DNA from: Tupaia tana
Taxonomy: Eukaryota; Chordata; Mammalia; Scandentia; Tupaiidae
DNA: 64,000 nt
Assembly: GCA_026018925.1 (NCBI GenBank)
Contig: JAKSZU010000004.1
Span: 9,830,017 to 9,894,016 of the forward strand
Reading direction: 5' to 3'
This document shows positions 1 through 10,015 of this stretch, piece after piece. The position numbers were made by a program, and so were the translations under genes. The notes below the pieces were generated by a model, which saw nothing but the letters and a program-made list of their open reading frames with translations, did not search any database and was not told where the DNA came from. Position 1 is the first letter of the stretch, and every line of letters starts with the position of its first letter.

Positions 1-857
1 CCTGGTGTTTTTCTCAGGCCACCGTGTCCAGGGCTTACACTGCACGGTCGGCCCTGGAGCTAGCTGCTTTCACCAGCTGGCCACAGAGCTGGCCCTGGTT
101 TTCCCCATGGTGTGGCGAGCGAGTCTCCCAGCCTCCCTGAATCATCATCATCATTATTGTGTGTTGTGCATGTGCGTGTGTGAGTGTGGCGTGTGTGTAT
201 GCATGTGCGCAGAACAAAACTGTGATGCCCACCTCCGATGGCTGTCGTGCGGATTAAAGGAGTTAACGTGTGGAAAATGCCTGGCACGAGGTGCTCTCTA
301 GTCACGTCCAGTTCCTCCACCACATGGCAACTGCTGTTCCTAGCCTGGGGTCTCCGGAGACCGAGCCCTGCCTCTCCCTGCTGTGGTGTTGGGCAGACCC
401 CTGCCGCTCTCAGATCCCTTCTATGGAGAACAGGATGGTCATCTCCTCCCTTTCTGTGAGCGTTAGAGGTATAGAAAGTACCTGGTGTGACATTTGGCAC
501 ATAGTAGGCACTTTATGAGGGAAACCATCTTCTGGATAAAATCCTTGTCAAGCCTTGTGGCCCTTCTAGGGCAACGATCGTCACCCGCTTTTGTTTCCTC
601 TGCTGCTGTGAAGCCACAGCCCAAGGTAGGCACACAGTAGGGACCCTGCGACCCCAGCTGGTGCCTGCCTCTCCTGACCGAGACCTCTCCAGTCCACAGA
701 GGGCTTCTGTGTGTCTCGCGTGTTGCTCGTGTGTCTCCTGGCCCTCATTTGCCTCCCCCACTTTCGGTGTGCTTTTGGACAGTGAGGGGCACTTCAGGGC
801 GCTGGCGTGGGTGCCCAGGGCCTGGGGAGGATTGGCATTCAGCTCAGCCAGCTAGGA
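1..857. other. Unassigned GC-rich DNA, no gene seen
   Basis: I recognise no gene here. Short open frames occur on both strands but overlap each other and carry no domain I know. A TG-rich patch lies near 158-208 and a weak MIR/L2-like end (CATAGTAGGCAC) near 497-510. Confidence 0.5.
158..208. repeat. TG-rich low-complexity tract
   Basis: An imperfect alternating purine-pyrimidine run of TGTGTG and TGCGTG steps. It also opens a cysteine/valine-rich frame, which is why small ORFs appear here. Confidence 0.6.
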
Positions 858-1105
858 GCCAGCGTGTGGCCTTGAGCAAGTCGAGTCACCCCTGGGCCCT
901 TCCTTCCTAGGAGGACAGCCATCATGATCCACCCGCCCCCGTGGGGTTGTTGGGGAGAAGTGCGCAATCGCGTCCCGCAGTCCAGGGGCGCCTGACATAG
1001 AAGAAACACGAACACACGTGAGCTGCCCGGGCGTGGGTCCCAGCTGTGAGAGCCCAGGGTCTGACCCACCATAGGTGCTCTGTAAACGCTGAGTAAATAC
1101 GCGAA
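858..1105 (+). repeat. Possible MIR relic
   Basis: The stretch runs from a GTGGCCTTGAGCAAGTC-like core to CATAGGTGCTCTGTAAA near 1070, in the order expected for a MIR on the plus strand. The middle is diverged and may contain unrelated sequence. Confidence 0.45.
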
Positions 1106-1636
1106 CGGGCAGGCGTCATCCCCCGGTGCGGAAGACCAGGCAAGCAAGAGGTTTGCTCGAGGTCCCTGGGACCAAGTTCATCGACCGAGATGCCCTCGGC
1201 TGTAAGGTGCAGGGGTCGTCGATGCTCCACTAAGAGAAAAATGCCACCAGTTACAGGGTGGCACGCCATCAGCTAGACCACATCTCTTAATTTCAGAGAT
1301 ACCGAAATAGGGAGACGCTTGTGCCCTTGAACCGATGAAACATGGCGGCTGCTTAATTGCTCTGACCACCCGTCGGCCTCCGCATGGCCTCCGTTCATCG
1401 CCTGACCTCTTCTCTGAGCCGGCGTGGCTGCTGTCAGGCCGCCTCCTTCTCGGCATTCAGGCGGTGGCCCTCACCCGGCCGGTGATCGGTGATCGCCTCT
1501 TAATTTGTTCTTTCTGCACCAAGTCTCATTACTTCTCAATTTTCTGCTCTGAACTCTGTGTAACACCTATTAGCACAGGTCCTCAGTGATAAACGCCCTT
1601 TTCGCGGGAGGCGGCAGGACACAGGACACAGCCTCC

Positions 1637-1727
1637 CTCCTGTGTCTGTCCCAAGGCAGAGAAGCCCATAGAATGCCCACCATGGCTTGCTCAGCACCAC
1701 GGCCAGCTCCCTGCCAGCCATCCAGTA
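1637..1727 (+). repeat. Local diverged duplicate, copy 1
   Basis: About 90 bp that realign with 2708-2798 at roughly 80 percent identity by eye. Shared words include CTCCTGTGTCTGT, AAGGCAG, GCCCAT, TGCTCAG and CCCTGCCAGCC. Translated frames also match (AHRMP versus AHGRP, then PRPAPCQP in both). It could be a small segmental duplication or an unnamed dispersed repeat; I do not regard it as coding. Confidence 0.6.
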
Positions 1728-2399
1728 ATGACCCCCCCCCTGTGGCACCCCTGTGGCACCAGGAGACTCCTGCGTGGGATCTGCATGTAATTTCTCCCAT
1801 TTGGTTAAAAAGGGAGAGAGTCTGCCTTCTGCGGCCCTCAGGGACGTGGCTAGGCACGCACAGCTGACCCTTCCTGTGGACCTAGGTCAGGTGGCCCACA
1901 GAGCTCCCCGCTGACTCCAGCCCTGGAGGCAGAGGACATCTGCCTTGTCACCTCCTCTTCCTTGGGGCAACTTGCCTCCCTGCCCACGGGCCGGCATCCT
2001 TGGACGGGGAGAGACTGCTTCCAAATGCAGTATCAAATGGGAGATACCGACCCCTCCCCTTCCCATTAGTGAGTGACTTGGGGTGACGAGCCGCTGTTTG
2101 GGGTTGTTCTTTCCAGCCCTTCTCTTCATTAGTGTGAGTAATTGAGGGCTGAACCACTGACATTTCATTTGAGCAGCGGGAGAGAAGCGCTGACTGCAGT
2201 CAGTCGGTGGAGGTTTTGATCTGGAGAGTCCGCTGTGGACAGGTGACGCAGCTCTGGTCCTGTGAGTGACAGTCGCCTCGCAGTGCTGTAGCCCACAGAG
2301 GATGTGGCTCTATCCCCTGTAGAGGCTCAGGGCCTCATGGAGCACCTTCGACGTGCCCGGAACGCACGGGGGCTCTGCAGACGCCAGCACGTCGCCACC
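1728..2399. other. Unassigned unique DNA
   Basis: No gene or clear repeat seen. A short tandem of CCCTGTGGCAC lies at about 1737-1760, beside a run of Cs. Confidence 0.4.
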
Positions 2400-2515
2400 T
2401 CAGCCAGGCCTAGGACCGTCCTTCGGCAGATACGCAGTTCGAGAGCCTGAAGTTACACAGCACCTGAGGGGTCGTGCCCGGTTTGGAAATCAGTCTGGCT
2501 CCGCAGTCACATTCT
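2400..2515 (-). repeat. MIR fragment
   Basis: Read on the minus strand, the segment starts with a GGAGCCAGACTG-like MIR core and runs into the tRNA-unrelated part. It is diverged and edges are approximate. Confidence 0.5.
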
Positions 2516-2707
2516 CTACTATGCGGAGGATTTGCCTCTCAAATCCCGGTGCTACAGGCCTGCCCCTCCCACCTCGCCAGACCCTACAGCAGGAGGGGCC
2601 AGGAGCCCGAGGGACCCGGGAGCCAGGGAGCCGGCAACCAGTGCTGGGCATCACCCAGGCCTGCAGTCCCGGACCTAGCCATGCTGCAGGTCATTGCTAC
2701 CTGAGAC

Positions 2708-2798
2708 CCTCCTGTGTCTGTACGCAAGGCAGGGGAGCCCATGGAAGGCCCATGGTGGCATGCTCAGGACCACGCCCAGCCCCCTGCCAGCCCCTCCC
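2708..2798 (+). repeat. Local diverged duplicate, copy 2
   Basis: Partner of 1637-1727, in the same orientation about 1.07 kb downstream. Differences are scattered substitutions, consistent with an old event. Confidence 0.6.
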
Positions 2799-2989
2799 AG
2801 TGGGAACAGTGTGTGGGCGCATTGCTTTCCTCTCTGCGACCCTCCTTCCAGTTCTCTGCTTTCTGTTTCTCCCTGAAGACCTTTACCCAGCTGAGCTTTA
2901 GGAAGAACACAGGCTGGGCTTGGCTACAAGATACGTCACCCAGTTAGTCTCGTGAAGTGGAGGGAGGCTGAGGGATGGGCAAGCCCACG

Positions 2990-3335
2990 TTCCAGCCTCA
3001 GGGCCTCATACGTGCTGTTCCCTGTGCGTGCAACACCGCCTGGCGCCCCTCAGTTCTCTCCCTGGTTCTGTTCAGGTCTTTGCTCAGAAGTCCCCTTATG
3101 AAGAGGCCTGTCCTGACCATGCTGTGGGACCTGCACCAACCCGTCACCCCATCACCCCTGGCACATGGGGCGGTGGCCTGTTGGCTTATTGCCCATCTTC
3201 CCTCCCGGGATGCGAGCTCCCTGGCCTCCAGGGCTTGCCCTTGTTGTGTTGTCCTCTACTGAGTCCTCTGCTCCTAGAATGTGCTCGGCACACGTTAGGT
3301 GCTCCGTGAATATTTGGTGAATGGAGGAATCGGGC
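2990..3335 (+). repeat. L2 LINE 3' end
   Basis: The block follows the L2 3' order: TTCAGGTCTTTGCTCAGAAG near 3073, a TGTCCTGACCATGC-type segment, then GGCACACGTTAGGTGCTC and a GAATATTTGGTGAATG end near 3308-3326. Only the 3' non-coding part is present, so no LINE protein is encoded. Confidence 0.8.
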
Positions 3336-3949
3336 CAGAGGAAAGCAAGAACTCAGAGGCTGAGCAGCTGCGCGAAGTCCTGCCGAAACATGGAGGGTGA
3401 CAGGGAGCCCAGGAGCCGAATGGCGGGAGTCGGGCCAGTCCACGCAGGCCCTGGGAGACCGCGGGGAGATGTTTGAGCTGCTGTGCAGAGAGGAGCAGTC
3501 ACCAAAGGGACTCGGCCAGAGATGGGATGCAGTGAGATGTGAGTTTTAGAGTCAGTTGTCGGGGGGAACGAGAGGCAAGAGGGCCAGTCGGTGCAGGAAG
3601 AGGGACAGCTGTCCTGCACGGGACGTGCCTGGGCCTCTGCCATCACAGAGGATGGCACCAAGATGAGGGCCAAGCCCGGGCGTACTCCCTGTCTCTGCGG
3701 TCGGGCATCTGTCTGTCAGGACAGAGGAGCCTCCGATACATGGAGCAGCTCAGCTTCCAGGTGGCGCGACAGAAATGCTCAGACACCTGCCTGCCCGTAC
3801 ATCGTGACACGACGGCTGATGGAGCGAGAGCACCCTCAGCGCCCTGGTGCCCACGTGCAGGTCCGAGTGCTGGGTCTCGGGTTACGAGCGACGTGGACGG
3901 GTGTGCAGAGTGCAGAGGAGTCGGCAGGAGGAAGGGCGGATGCACTGGG
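3336..3949. other. Unassigned GC-rich DNA
   Basis: Purine-rich, moderately CpG-containing sequence. Overlapping ORFs up to 180 codons lie on both strands, but none has a recognisable domain and none excludes the others, so I call no gene. Part may be an old dispersed repeat. Confidence 0.4.
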
Positions 3950-4105
3950 GGTCGCTCTTCCAAGTGCTTTGCCGGAACATTCAGTCCTCGTGACCGTCCC
4001 ATCCCACTTACAGATGAGGCAGGAAAGGCTAAGGAACTCGCTCAGGTCACACGGCTAGTAAGAGGCAGAATCCGGGTTTGAACCCAGGCAGTCTGACTTC
4101 ATCCT
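3950..4105 (-). repeat. MIR fragment
   Basis: A clear MIR read on the minus strand. On the plus strand it shows CAGATGAGGCAGGAAAGG, GTCACACGGCTAGTAAG and a GTTTGAACCCAGGCAGTC B-box-side end at about 4075-4094. Confidence 0.85.
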
Positions 4106-4384
4106 ATGAAAAGGAACAAGATAATTTCACACGGTTGGGACAATTTGACCAAAATAAAATTTTTCACTATGTTAGGGAGCAGCATCATGCTTTGTACTTG
4201 AAATAATCTAACCAAAGGAACAGATGTAGTGGCTGACTGTGTTCCAGCAGAAAAGTTCTGTACAGTACAAACCGTCTGTTGATAAGGTGGAATGCAAATC
4301 AACTGACTGTTGAATGTTGTGCGAAACATGCAACAAGGGTTCATCTGAGTGTCTAAGAAGCTCAGGCCACGCCTGGAAGATACT
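4106..4384. other. Unassigned AT-rich DNA
   Basis: AT-rich stretch between a MIR and an L1 3' end. I recognise no gene. It may be old repeat too diverged to name. Confidence 0.4.
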
Positions 4385-5100
4385 CAGAGTTCACACCAGA
4401 GGAAATAGAAGCCGCCCGGACATATTCAGGAAAGCTGTTTGGTCCTGATAGTTATCAAAGTCATGTAAATTAGAACAATGAGATGGCACTTTCCTCCTCT
4501 TAAATTAGCCCAGATAACTTCAGAGGATACTCGATCGTGCAGGGGTGTTTGCAGAGAAACGGCTGCGCTCACACGCCAGGGTGGCCATGCAAATGAGCCC
4601 TTTGGGACTCCAACTGGACAGCATGTATCAAGAGCCGTAAAGCGCTCCTGTCGTTTGACCCAGTAATTCCCCTCCTGGGGATGTCTCGTACAGAAATAAT
4701 TCAACAGGAGAAGAAAGTTATACGCGCAGAAGTGTTGATTTCAGCATTATTTATAATGATGAAAAATTGGGAACTGTAAAAATGTCCAACAATAGGGGAA
4801 TGGCTAGGAAAATTATGTTGTATCTACCTAATGGATTTATGCAGCCATTTAAAATTATAATAGCATTATTTAGCAATGCAGAAAGATGTTTATGATATTA
4901 TTTTCAGTGAAAAAAGCAAAATGCAAAACCGTCCCTTCACATTTGTTACAACCATGTAAAGTAGGTCTTACATGAACAGGGTCTTGATAGAAATAAAAGG
5001 GGTACAACTGAGGTGGGGGGGCAGTGAGTGACTTTTAAAATAGTACCTCTTTATGGCTACTTTCACATCGTTTGAGTGCTACATAGCAAACGGTAGAAAA
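4385..5100 (+). mobile_element. L1 LINE 3' end, sense, truncated
   Basis: An old L1 3' region on the plus strand. Landmarks are AACAATGAGATGGCACTTTC near 4474, GACCCAGTAATTCCCCTCCT near 4657, and a TAATGATGAAAAATTGGGAAC block near 4755. Only the 3' end remains, with decayed frames, and it encodes nothing intact. Confidence 0.8.
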
Positions 5101-5108
5101 TTCAAAAT

Positions 5109-5294
5109 CAGGGACCACCAGATGGCATAATGGTTATGTTGCTGGACTCCCACATGGTCAACTGTGGTTTGAGTCCTGGACCCCACAGGGCACGTGTGCA
5201 TGCATGCCCAAAATCCCGAGAGGAGACTGGAGGAGAAGGGATTGTGGTGTGATCATCTCCCCTGGGGGATGGTTTCTCACTTTCTCTCTCTCTC

Positions 5295-5325
<31 letters not shown>

Positions 5326-5403
5326 TTCTCTGTCTCCCCCCCCCCACTCTTTCTAGTGAGCACATGGACCCTATAGCAAAAATCTCTTTTTTAAAAAAAA
5401 AAA
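5109..5403 (+). mobile_element. SINE-A copy 1
   Basis: A tRNA-derived SINE. The head begins GGGACCACCAGATGGCATAA and is followed by a B-box-like GGTTTGAGTCC. The body carries the family words CCCAAAATCCCGAGAGGAG and GAAGGGATTGTGGTGTG, a long CT/GTCTCT tract, and an A tail. TCAAAAT at 5102-5108 recurs at 5404-5410 as a probable target-site duplication. The head contains a CTCF-like match at 5115-5128. Confidence 0.9.
5281..5347. repeat. CT / GTCTCT microsatellite within SINE-A
   Basis: The CT-rich tract of SINE-A has expanded here to about 65 bp of CT and TGTCTC repeats ending in a C run. It is probably length-variable. Confidence 0.8.
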
Positions 5404-5410
5404 TCAAAAT

Positions 5411-6110
5411 TAAAGTGTAAACTAAAACTAAAACCAAGAGCAATGAAGTCCTGGAAAGAAAAACAACTGACTGTTGACTAATATTATACCAAATCTGGCA
5501 GCAGAGGATGTGAAAAGTATTATACATGGAGGTTTTAGTTGGTTATGAAAATAACACAAGCCAAATATCACGTAGCCTTGTTAGCAGAAGTATAGATGCC
5601 AGATCTTGGGAGGTGGTGCACTGAGAGAAGGGAGACCCACGTACTAAAGCACTGATCATCAGCAAAGTCCTTCTGAGGGTCACAGACTGTATGTCCAGCA
5701 CAAGCCCCGAAACCCAGCAGGTGTTTGAGCAGAACGAGCGAGAGAAGTAACTGTGACAAAGAGCAGACCTGAAAGTGACGTGGAAGTTCGTCACGTAGAA
5801 GACCAAAGAGGCCTCATTGGATTGCTCCAGAGCACGGAACAGTGGCCGACAGGAAGATGTCAGAAGGAGATGAGTTTCGGCCAAGAATCTGGAGGTCCTG
5901 CATAGCTTTAATCACCGTGAGTTGGAGTAGGCGTCCTCGTGAGGCCGTGAGCCTTCCACTTCCAGAGGTGGTCGAGCGAGCATTTGCTGGTCAAAGACTT
6001 CCGGGGCTGCTGTTCGCATGTGCTCAAACTGGTGCATGAACCGGGTTTCATCAAGGTTGATGTTCTGCTGATTGTGAGATGTGCTATTATTTTATGTACT
6101 GGTAAGAAAG
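5411..6110 (-). other. Non-repeat block around a coding-like tail
   Basis: About 700 bp with no repeat I recognise, lying between SINE-A copy 1 and an A tract. The minus strand holds the coding-like tail (separate entry) followed by about 500 bp that would be 3' untranslated sequence. I find no AATAAA or ATTAAA on the minus strand in that part, which weakens a terminal-exon reading. Confidence 0.4.
5912..6091 (-). CDS. Coding-like C-terminal segment, unidentified
   Basis: The minus-strand frame is open for 59 codons from 6091 to a TGA at 5912-5914; an in-frame TAA lies just upstream at 6092-6094. The translation has a protein-like composition, with a charged amphipathic part (INLDETRFMHQFEHMR), then APEVFDQQMLARPPLEVEG and the end EDAYSNSR. 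A possible 3' splice site (CACAATCAG, before CAGAAC) lies a few codons inside, with a CT-rich tract (TTTTCTCTTTCTTACC) about 35-55 bases further upstream. I do not recognise the family. It could be the last coding exon of a minus-strand gene, a 5'-truncated retrocopy, or chance. It begins mid-protein in any case, so no start codon is assigned. Confidence 0.3.
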   Translation of the reverse strand, partial: NNSTSHNQQNINLDETRFMHQFEHMRTAAPEVFDQQMLARPPLEVEGSRPHEDAYSNSR

Positions 6111-6186
6111 AGAAAATTCTGCCGGTTAAACTGCCATACTCTTGATTGTAAGACTCATGATTTCTGAGCTGCTTAAATGTGAAGGG

Positions 6187-6202
6187 AAAAAAAAAAAAAA
6201 AA
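6187..6202 (+). repeat. A16 tract not attached to a recognised SINE
   Basis: Sixteen As follow GTGAAGGG. The preceding 120 bp do not match SINE-A, SINE-B or L1, so this may be the tail of an unrecognised retro-insertion on the plus strand. Confidence 0.5.
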
Positions 6203-6311
6203 GCACCAGTGAGACACTGCCTGGCTGTGGGAGATGCGTGCTGTCTTGGGAGTCCTCAGATCTGCGTTGGCCAATCTTATCACAAAGCATGTTTGTAAAC
6301 ACAGACATGTA

Positions 6312-6442
6312 CACTCAGGGTCGTCCTCAAAGAGCTTGTGGAAAATTGTATTATGAAAAACCTATGCACGGATTTCAAAAATGGTTTGCACCAAAATAAA
6401 CCCATACTTTAATTCCTTCTTTCATCAGCTTTTTAAGGTCCC
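6312..6442. mobile_element. MITE-A copy 1 (Tc1/mariner-like)
   Basis: TA lies at 6310-6311. The left end resembles CTCAAAGAGCTTGTGGAAAA and the right end TCAGCTTTTTAAGGTCCC, which are inverted versions of each other. The middle carries the family words TATGCACGGATTTCAAAAAT and GCACCAAAATAAACCCATAC. It is non-autonomous and has no transposase. Its right edge abuts SINE-A copy 2. Confidence 0.75.
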
Positions 6443-6443
6443 T

Positions 6444-6691
6444 GGGTCAGCCAGTGGCATGGTGATTAAGGTAGCTGGATTCCACATGTCTGTCTGATTG
6501 AGAGGTTCAAGTCCTGGACCCAGCAGCTTGAAAAACACACTGTGTACAAGTGCATGCATGCCCAAAATCCTGAGAGGAGAATGGAAGAGAAGGGATTGAG
6601 GCGTGGCCATCTCTCATGGGGGTAGATTTCTTGCTTTCTGTCTCTCTGTCTCTCTGGTGAGTGCACACACATCTCTTAAAAAAAAAAAAAA
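6444..6691 (+). mobile_element. SINE-A copy 2
   Basis: Head GGGTCAGCCAGTGGCATGG, B-box-like GGTTCAAGTCC, family body (CCCAAAATCCTGAGAGGAG), CT tract and an A tail at 6678-6691. The tract ends with CTCTGGTGAGTGCAC, a donor-like GT at 6657-6658. It directly follows MITE-A copy 1. Confidence 0.9.
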
Positions 6692-6702
6692 GCCAAGGGT
6701 AT

Positions 6703-6928
6703 GGGTCAGGAGGTAGCATACTGGTTATAGTGCTGGACCTCCTCATGGCCAACAATGGTTCAAATCCCGGACCTTGCGACTTGAAAATCACTCTGGGCAT
6801 GTGTGCATGCGTGCCTCAAATCCCAGGAGGAGAAGGGATTGCAGTGTGGCCATCCCCCAAGGGGGTGATTCCTCACTTTCCTCCTTACTGTCTCTCTCTA
6901 GCAAGCACACTTGCCCTATGGCCAAAAC

Positions 6929-6969
<41 letters not shown>
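6703..6969 (+). mobile_element. SINE-A copy 3, tandem to copy 2
   Basis: Second SINE-A in the same orientation, 11 bp after the tail of copy 2. Head GGGTCAGGAGGTAGCATAC, B-box-like GGTTCAAATCC, and a body matching copy 2. The tail is 38 As (6932-6969), the longest A run in the window. This suggests a recent insertion or tail slippage. Confidence 0.9.
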
Positions 6970-6974
<5 letters not shown>

Positions 6975-7499
6975 TGGGACTTCAGAGGCATATCCTGCTG
7001 GTGCTCGGCCACACCAGCTCGTGTCCTCGCACACAGGTGCACAAGTTCACATTGTTGAGCATTTTTTGTGTGAGAAGCTCGGCTGAGCTGCATAGGGTTG
7101 CCCCCCCACGCCTTCTAAAATCCATGTGATGTCGGAATGCCGCCTTAACTCAGCTGCTCCTGTCGTTCCTTCCATTGACTTGGAGTCTAAAGCGCTTTCT
7201 AATCTCTGGTATCGGCCTAGGCCCTGCCTCTCGGGCATCTCCAGCCATGTGGCCAGTCCCCATCCTGCCACCCACTGCCTGTCCTGCATTCCCAGTGGTT
7301 CCTCTGGGACCACTGTGGCCCCTTGTGATCCAGGAAGCTGTGAAGGGCCCCAGAAGGCATGGCGGCCTCAGTGGAGAAGCCTGGGAAGGAGCACCCCTCA
7401 CCCCTCTCACCTAGCTAGAACCCCACCTCCTTTGGGAGGCCGTGGGGAAGCAGGGAGCTGTCAGGACTGTAGGGCGTGCTTGCATTTTGGGATTTTACA
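6970..7499. other. Unassigned GC-rich DNA
   Basis: No repeat or gene recognised. Overlapping ORFs on opposite strands reach 128 codons without known motifs. Confidence 0.4.
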
Positions 7500-7620
7500 A
7501 CTCTCGGGTTGATCTGCTGCTCACCGTGTCTTACCTGGGGTGCTTTATGACATCTGTGAGCCTCGGGCTTCTCAGCTGTGAAATGGGTTGTTGTGTGAGC
7601 ACCACGAGGCACAGTAGTGC
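7500..7620 (+). repeat. Possible MIR relic
   Basis: GAGCCTCGGGCTTCTCAGCTGTGAAATGGGT near 7558 (in parts) resembles the CCTCAGTTTCCTCATCTGTAAAATGGG core of MIR. The flanks are poor. Confidence 0.45.
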
Positions 7621-9319
7621 TGCCCTGGAGCCACACCCAGTGAGGGACCCTCCACGGTCTCTTACTCTGGGACCCCCTGTGATGCTCCTGACACTTCCAG
7701 GTCTGTCTCAAATGGAGAGGTGGATGTGGGAGACTCCCCTCTGTCTTGGGAAATCTGTCTGGGGGCTGTGGTGTCTTCGTAGCTGTGGAGGATGTTCCCC
7801 TCCCTGTGCCATGCAGCCAGGGGCTGGGTGGACAGCACGGCCCCTCCTGAGAGGCAGCGTCTGCATAGCGTGGCTTCTCGCTAAGGCTTCTTGGGGCAAA
7901 ATTCTCTCCCGGTCTCTCACTGTCGATCAGGCACTAATGGGAGGAGATGTCTCCAAACCCTGTCGAGGTTGTGCGGACCTCTTAGAGACCCACCCATTCA
8001 TCCATCTGCCCACGTGCCTCCATAGCTCCCCAGATACCACCCCGGGTACCACGCAGGTGAGGGCAGCCTGTGCCCATGGCCAGTCGTGGTCTGGTTGGAG
8101 AAGTCGAATGGCCTTAATAACCCACTTCAGGTGTGGGCCTGGAGCTCAGTGCCCCTTGCTTAGGCTCCAGAGCTCACAGTGGACAGTGGCTCCCAGGCCA
8201 CCACTGCTGGGGACTCCAGGTGCTGCATCGGCGTTACCTCCAGTCCTCGAGGTGAGAGTCCCTGGAATATGGCAGAAGGAGGTGCAGAGCGAGTGTGGAG
8301 GCAGTGGTGGAGGGAGGGGGTAGAGAGACGGGGCCAGGGCACTCCAGCCTTTGTCATGGGAAGCCCTGGGCTTTTACTCGGAGCGTGTGGGACACGTGGT
8401 GTGTTGTGAGTGCAGAGGCCCTGGCCTACCCACCCGTGAAGCTGCTGGTGGGGAATACGAGAAAGCAGGGCAGGGTGGGAGCTGGGAGACTGGCCAGGAG
8501 TCTGCATGAGGATGCCGGACGGAGACCAGGGAGCTCGGCAGCGCAGGGGTGAGAAGCAGCCATGTTCCAGGTCGATCGTGAAGGCTTGGCCAGAGCAACT
8601 GGCAGCACAGAACTGCCATGAATCGAGATGAAGCGTGCGGGCAGAGCCGGCCTGCGTGCGGAGCTCCAGCACCGTGGTGGGACTGTTAGGTGCGAGATGC
8701 TTCCAGGGATCCAGGAGGAGCTGGGGTGGGCAGACTGGAGAGAGCCCGTCTGCAGGTGTGATCGGAGTACCCTCGGCGTGCGGGTAGTGCTGAAAGCCGT
8801 GTGGTCACAGGAGACAGCCTCGAGAGGGAGCAGAGACAGGAAAGAGCTGCTCCGTCAGTGCATTCAGAGGCCCCTCACCTCCGCTTCCCCCGGAGTGGGT
8901 CGGAGAGCAGTGCTGTCTGTCCCTGGCTTGTGCAGCTGTCATCACTTCATTTTCTCCCAGAGGTCTTGGGAAGGGCAGGTCCGCCTGCAGAGAGCCGAGA
9001 CCAAGGACAGCAGTGGCCCCGGCAGAGGAGGAGAGCCGGCCCCTGCCAGGAGGGGCTTCCTGGCCCACACCTGCCTTCCTAAAGCAGGTGCCCCGCCCCG
9101 GCAGCAGCTCAGCTGGGGCAGAGCAGGGCACTGCAGGGTCTCGGAGAGCTCCTGGCTCCTACCCGCGGGGCTGAGAGGAACAGAGACGGCCTGGTGGCAG
9201 ATGGGGCCCTCCAGCAGAGAGGAGGGTGGGGTGTGTGCGGCGGTGCTGGGAGCTGCCACGCCCAGACAGTGGATGGCCCGCAGCGCCAGGAGCAGAAGCT
9301 CGTTGCTGCCCGGTGGGCA
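7621..9319. other. Unassigned GC-rich DNA with chance ORFs
   Basis: About 1.7 kb with no repeat I can name and no recognisable protein. The plus frame at 7442-8323 stays open for 293 codons and that at 8628-9341 for 237, but both are rich in Ser/Gly/Trp/Arg as expected from GC-rich noise. Minus frames overlap them. 8410-8900 is purine-rich and may be an old dispersed repeat. Confidence 0.4.
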
Positions 9320-9625
9320 CCTAGTGCCTGGGGACTTCTGAGCTGAAAAATCCCGTAACAGGCATCACGGTGGGTGGTAATACTTGAAAGGAAATCACTG
9401 CGTCTGCTTTGAAAGCAGCGTTCCCCAGAACACCGCCCCACCTGCGCTCAGTCCCTGTCGCTGTGCCTCTGGAGATGGCAGTGACGTGGAGCCCACTTGC
9501 TGGTGCTAGCACAGAGGACAATGAGTGACACCGTGGCTGGGGCTTGGCATTCAGCTGCTTTCTGAAGGCTAATTGCTGGTTTGCAAAAGTGAGGCCTTGG
9601 CGACACATGGCAGGTGGAGGCCCCA
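9320..9625. other. Unique block, possible conserved element
   Basis: Lower-GC sequence between GC-rich flanks, with words such as GGCTAATTGCTGGTTTGCAA near 9566. No repeat signature and no convincing frame. It could be a non-coding element; support is weak. Confidence 0.25.
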
Positions 9626-9894
9626 GGGACGCAATGCTCGGTCCCGGTTAGCGCCAACTGCAGACAAGCTTGGGAGAGGCAGACGTGTCCCCTTCTGTCC
9701 CTGAGCCCTCACGGCTGTAATGAAAGTTGTTAGGAATTTGGCAGTGTTGCACTGTTTTCGTTTACGTGCTGTGGTCTGAAAGGGAAATTGTTCATTCATT
9801 CAAGGAATATGTATGTATTTTAGAGTCTGTTCATTCTTCCATGAGCGAGAAGCCATCACCCCCAGCAGACTGCCTTAGAACTGGAGATGGTTGA

Positions 9895-10015
9895 GCCACT
9901 CAGCCCCAAACGCCCGTTTCTCAGATGAGAAAACTGACCCCAGCCAGACCAGTGGTCTGTCCATAGTGTCACTGACGCGAGTCTAACCCTCGGGTCCCGG
10001 GACATCTGGATTCTT
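9895..10015 (-). repeat. MIR fragment
   Basis: The plus strand shows TTTCTCAGATGAGAAAACTGA near 9918 and a CGAGTCTAACCCTCGGGTCC B-box-side end near 9977, i.e. a MIR read on the minus strand. Confidence 0.65.

Noticed and set aside
7442-8323. 293-codon plus ORF
   Set aside because: It starts beside a MIR relic in GC-rich DNA where stops are rare. No motif, and opposing frames are equally open.
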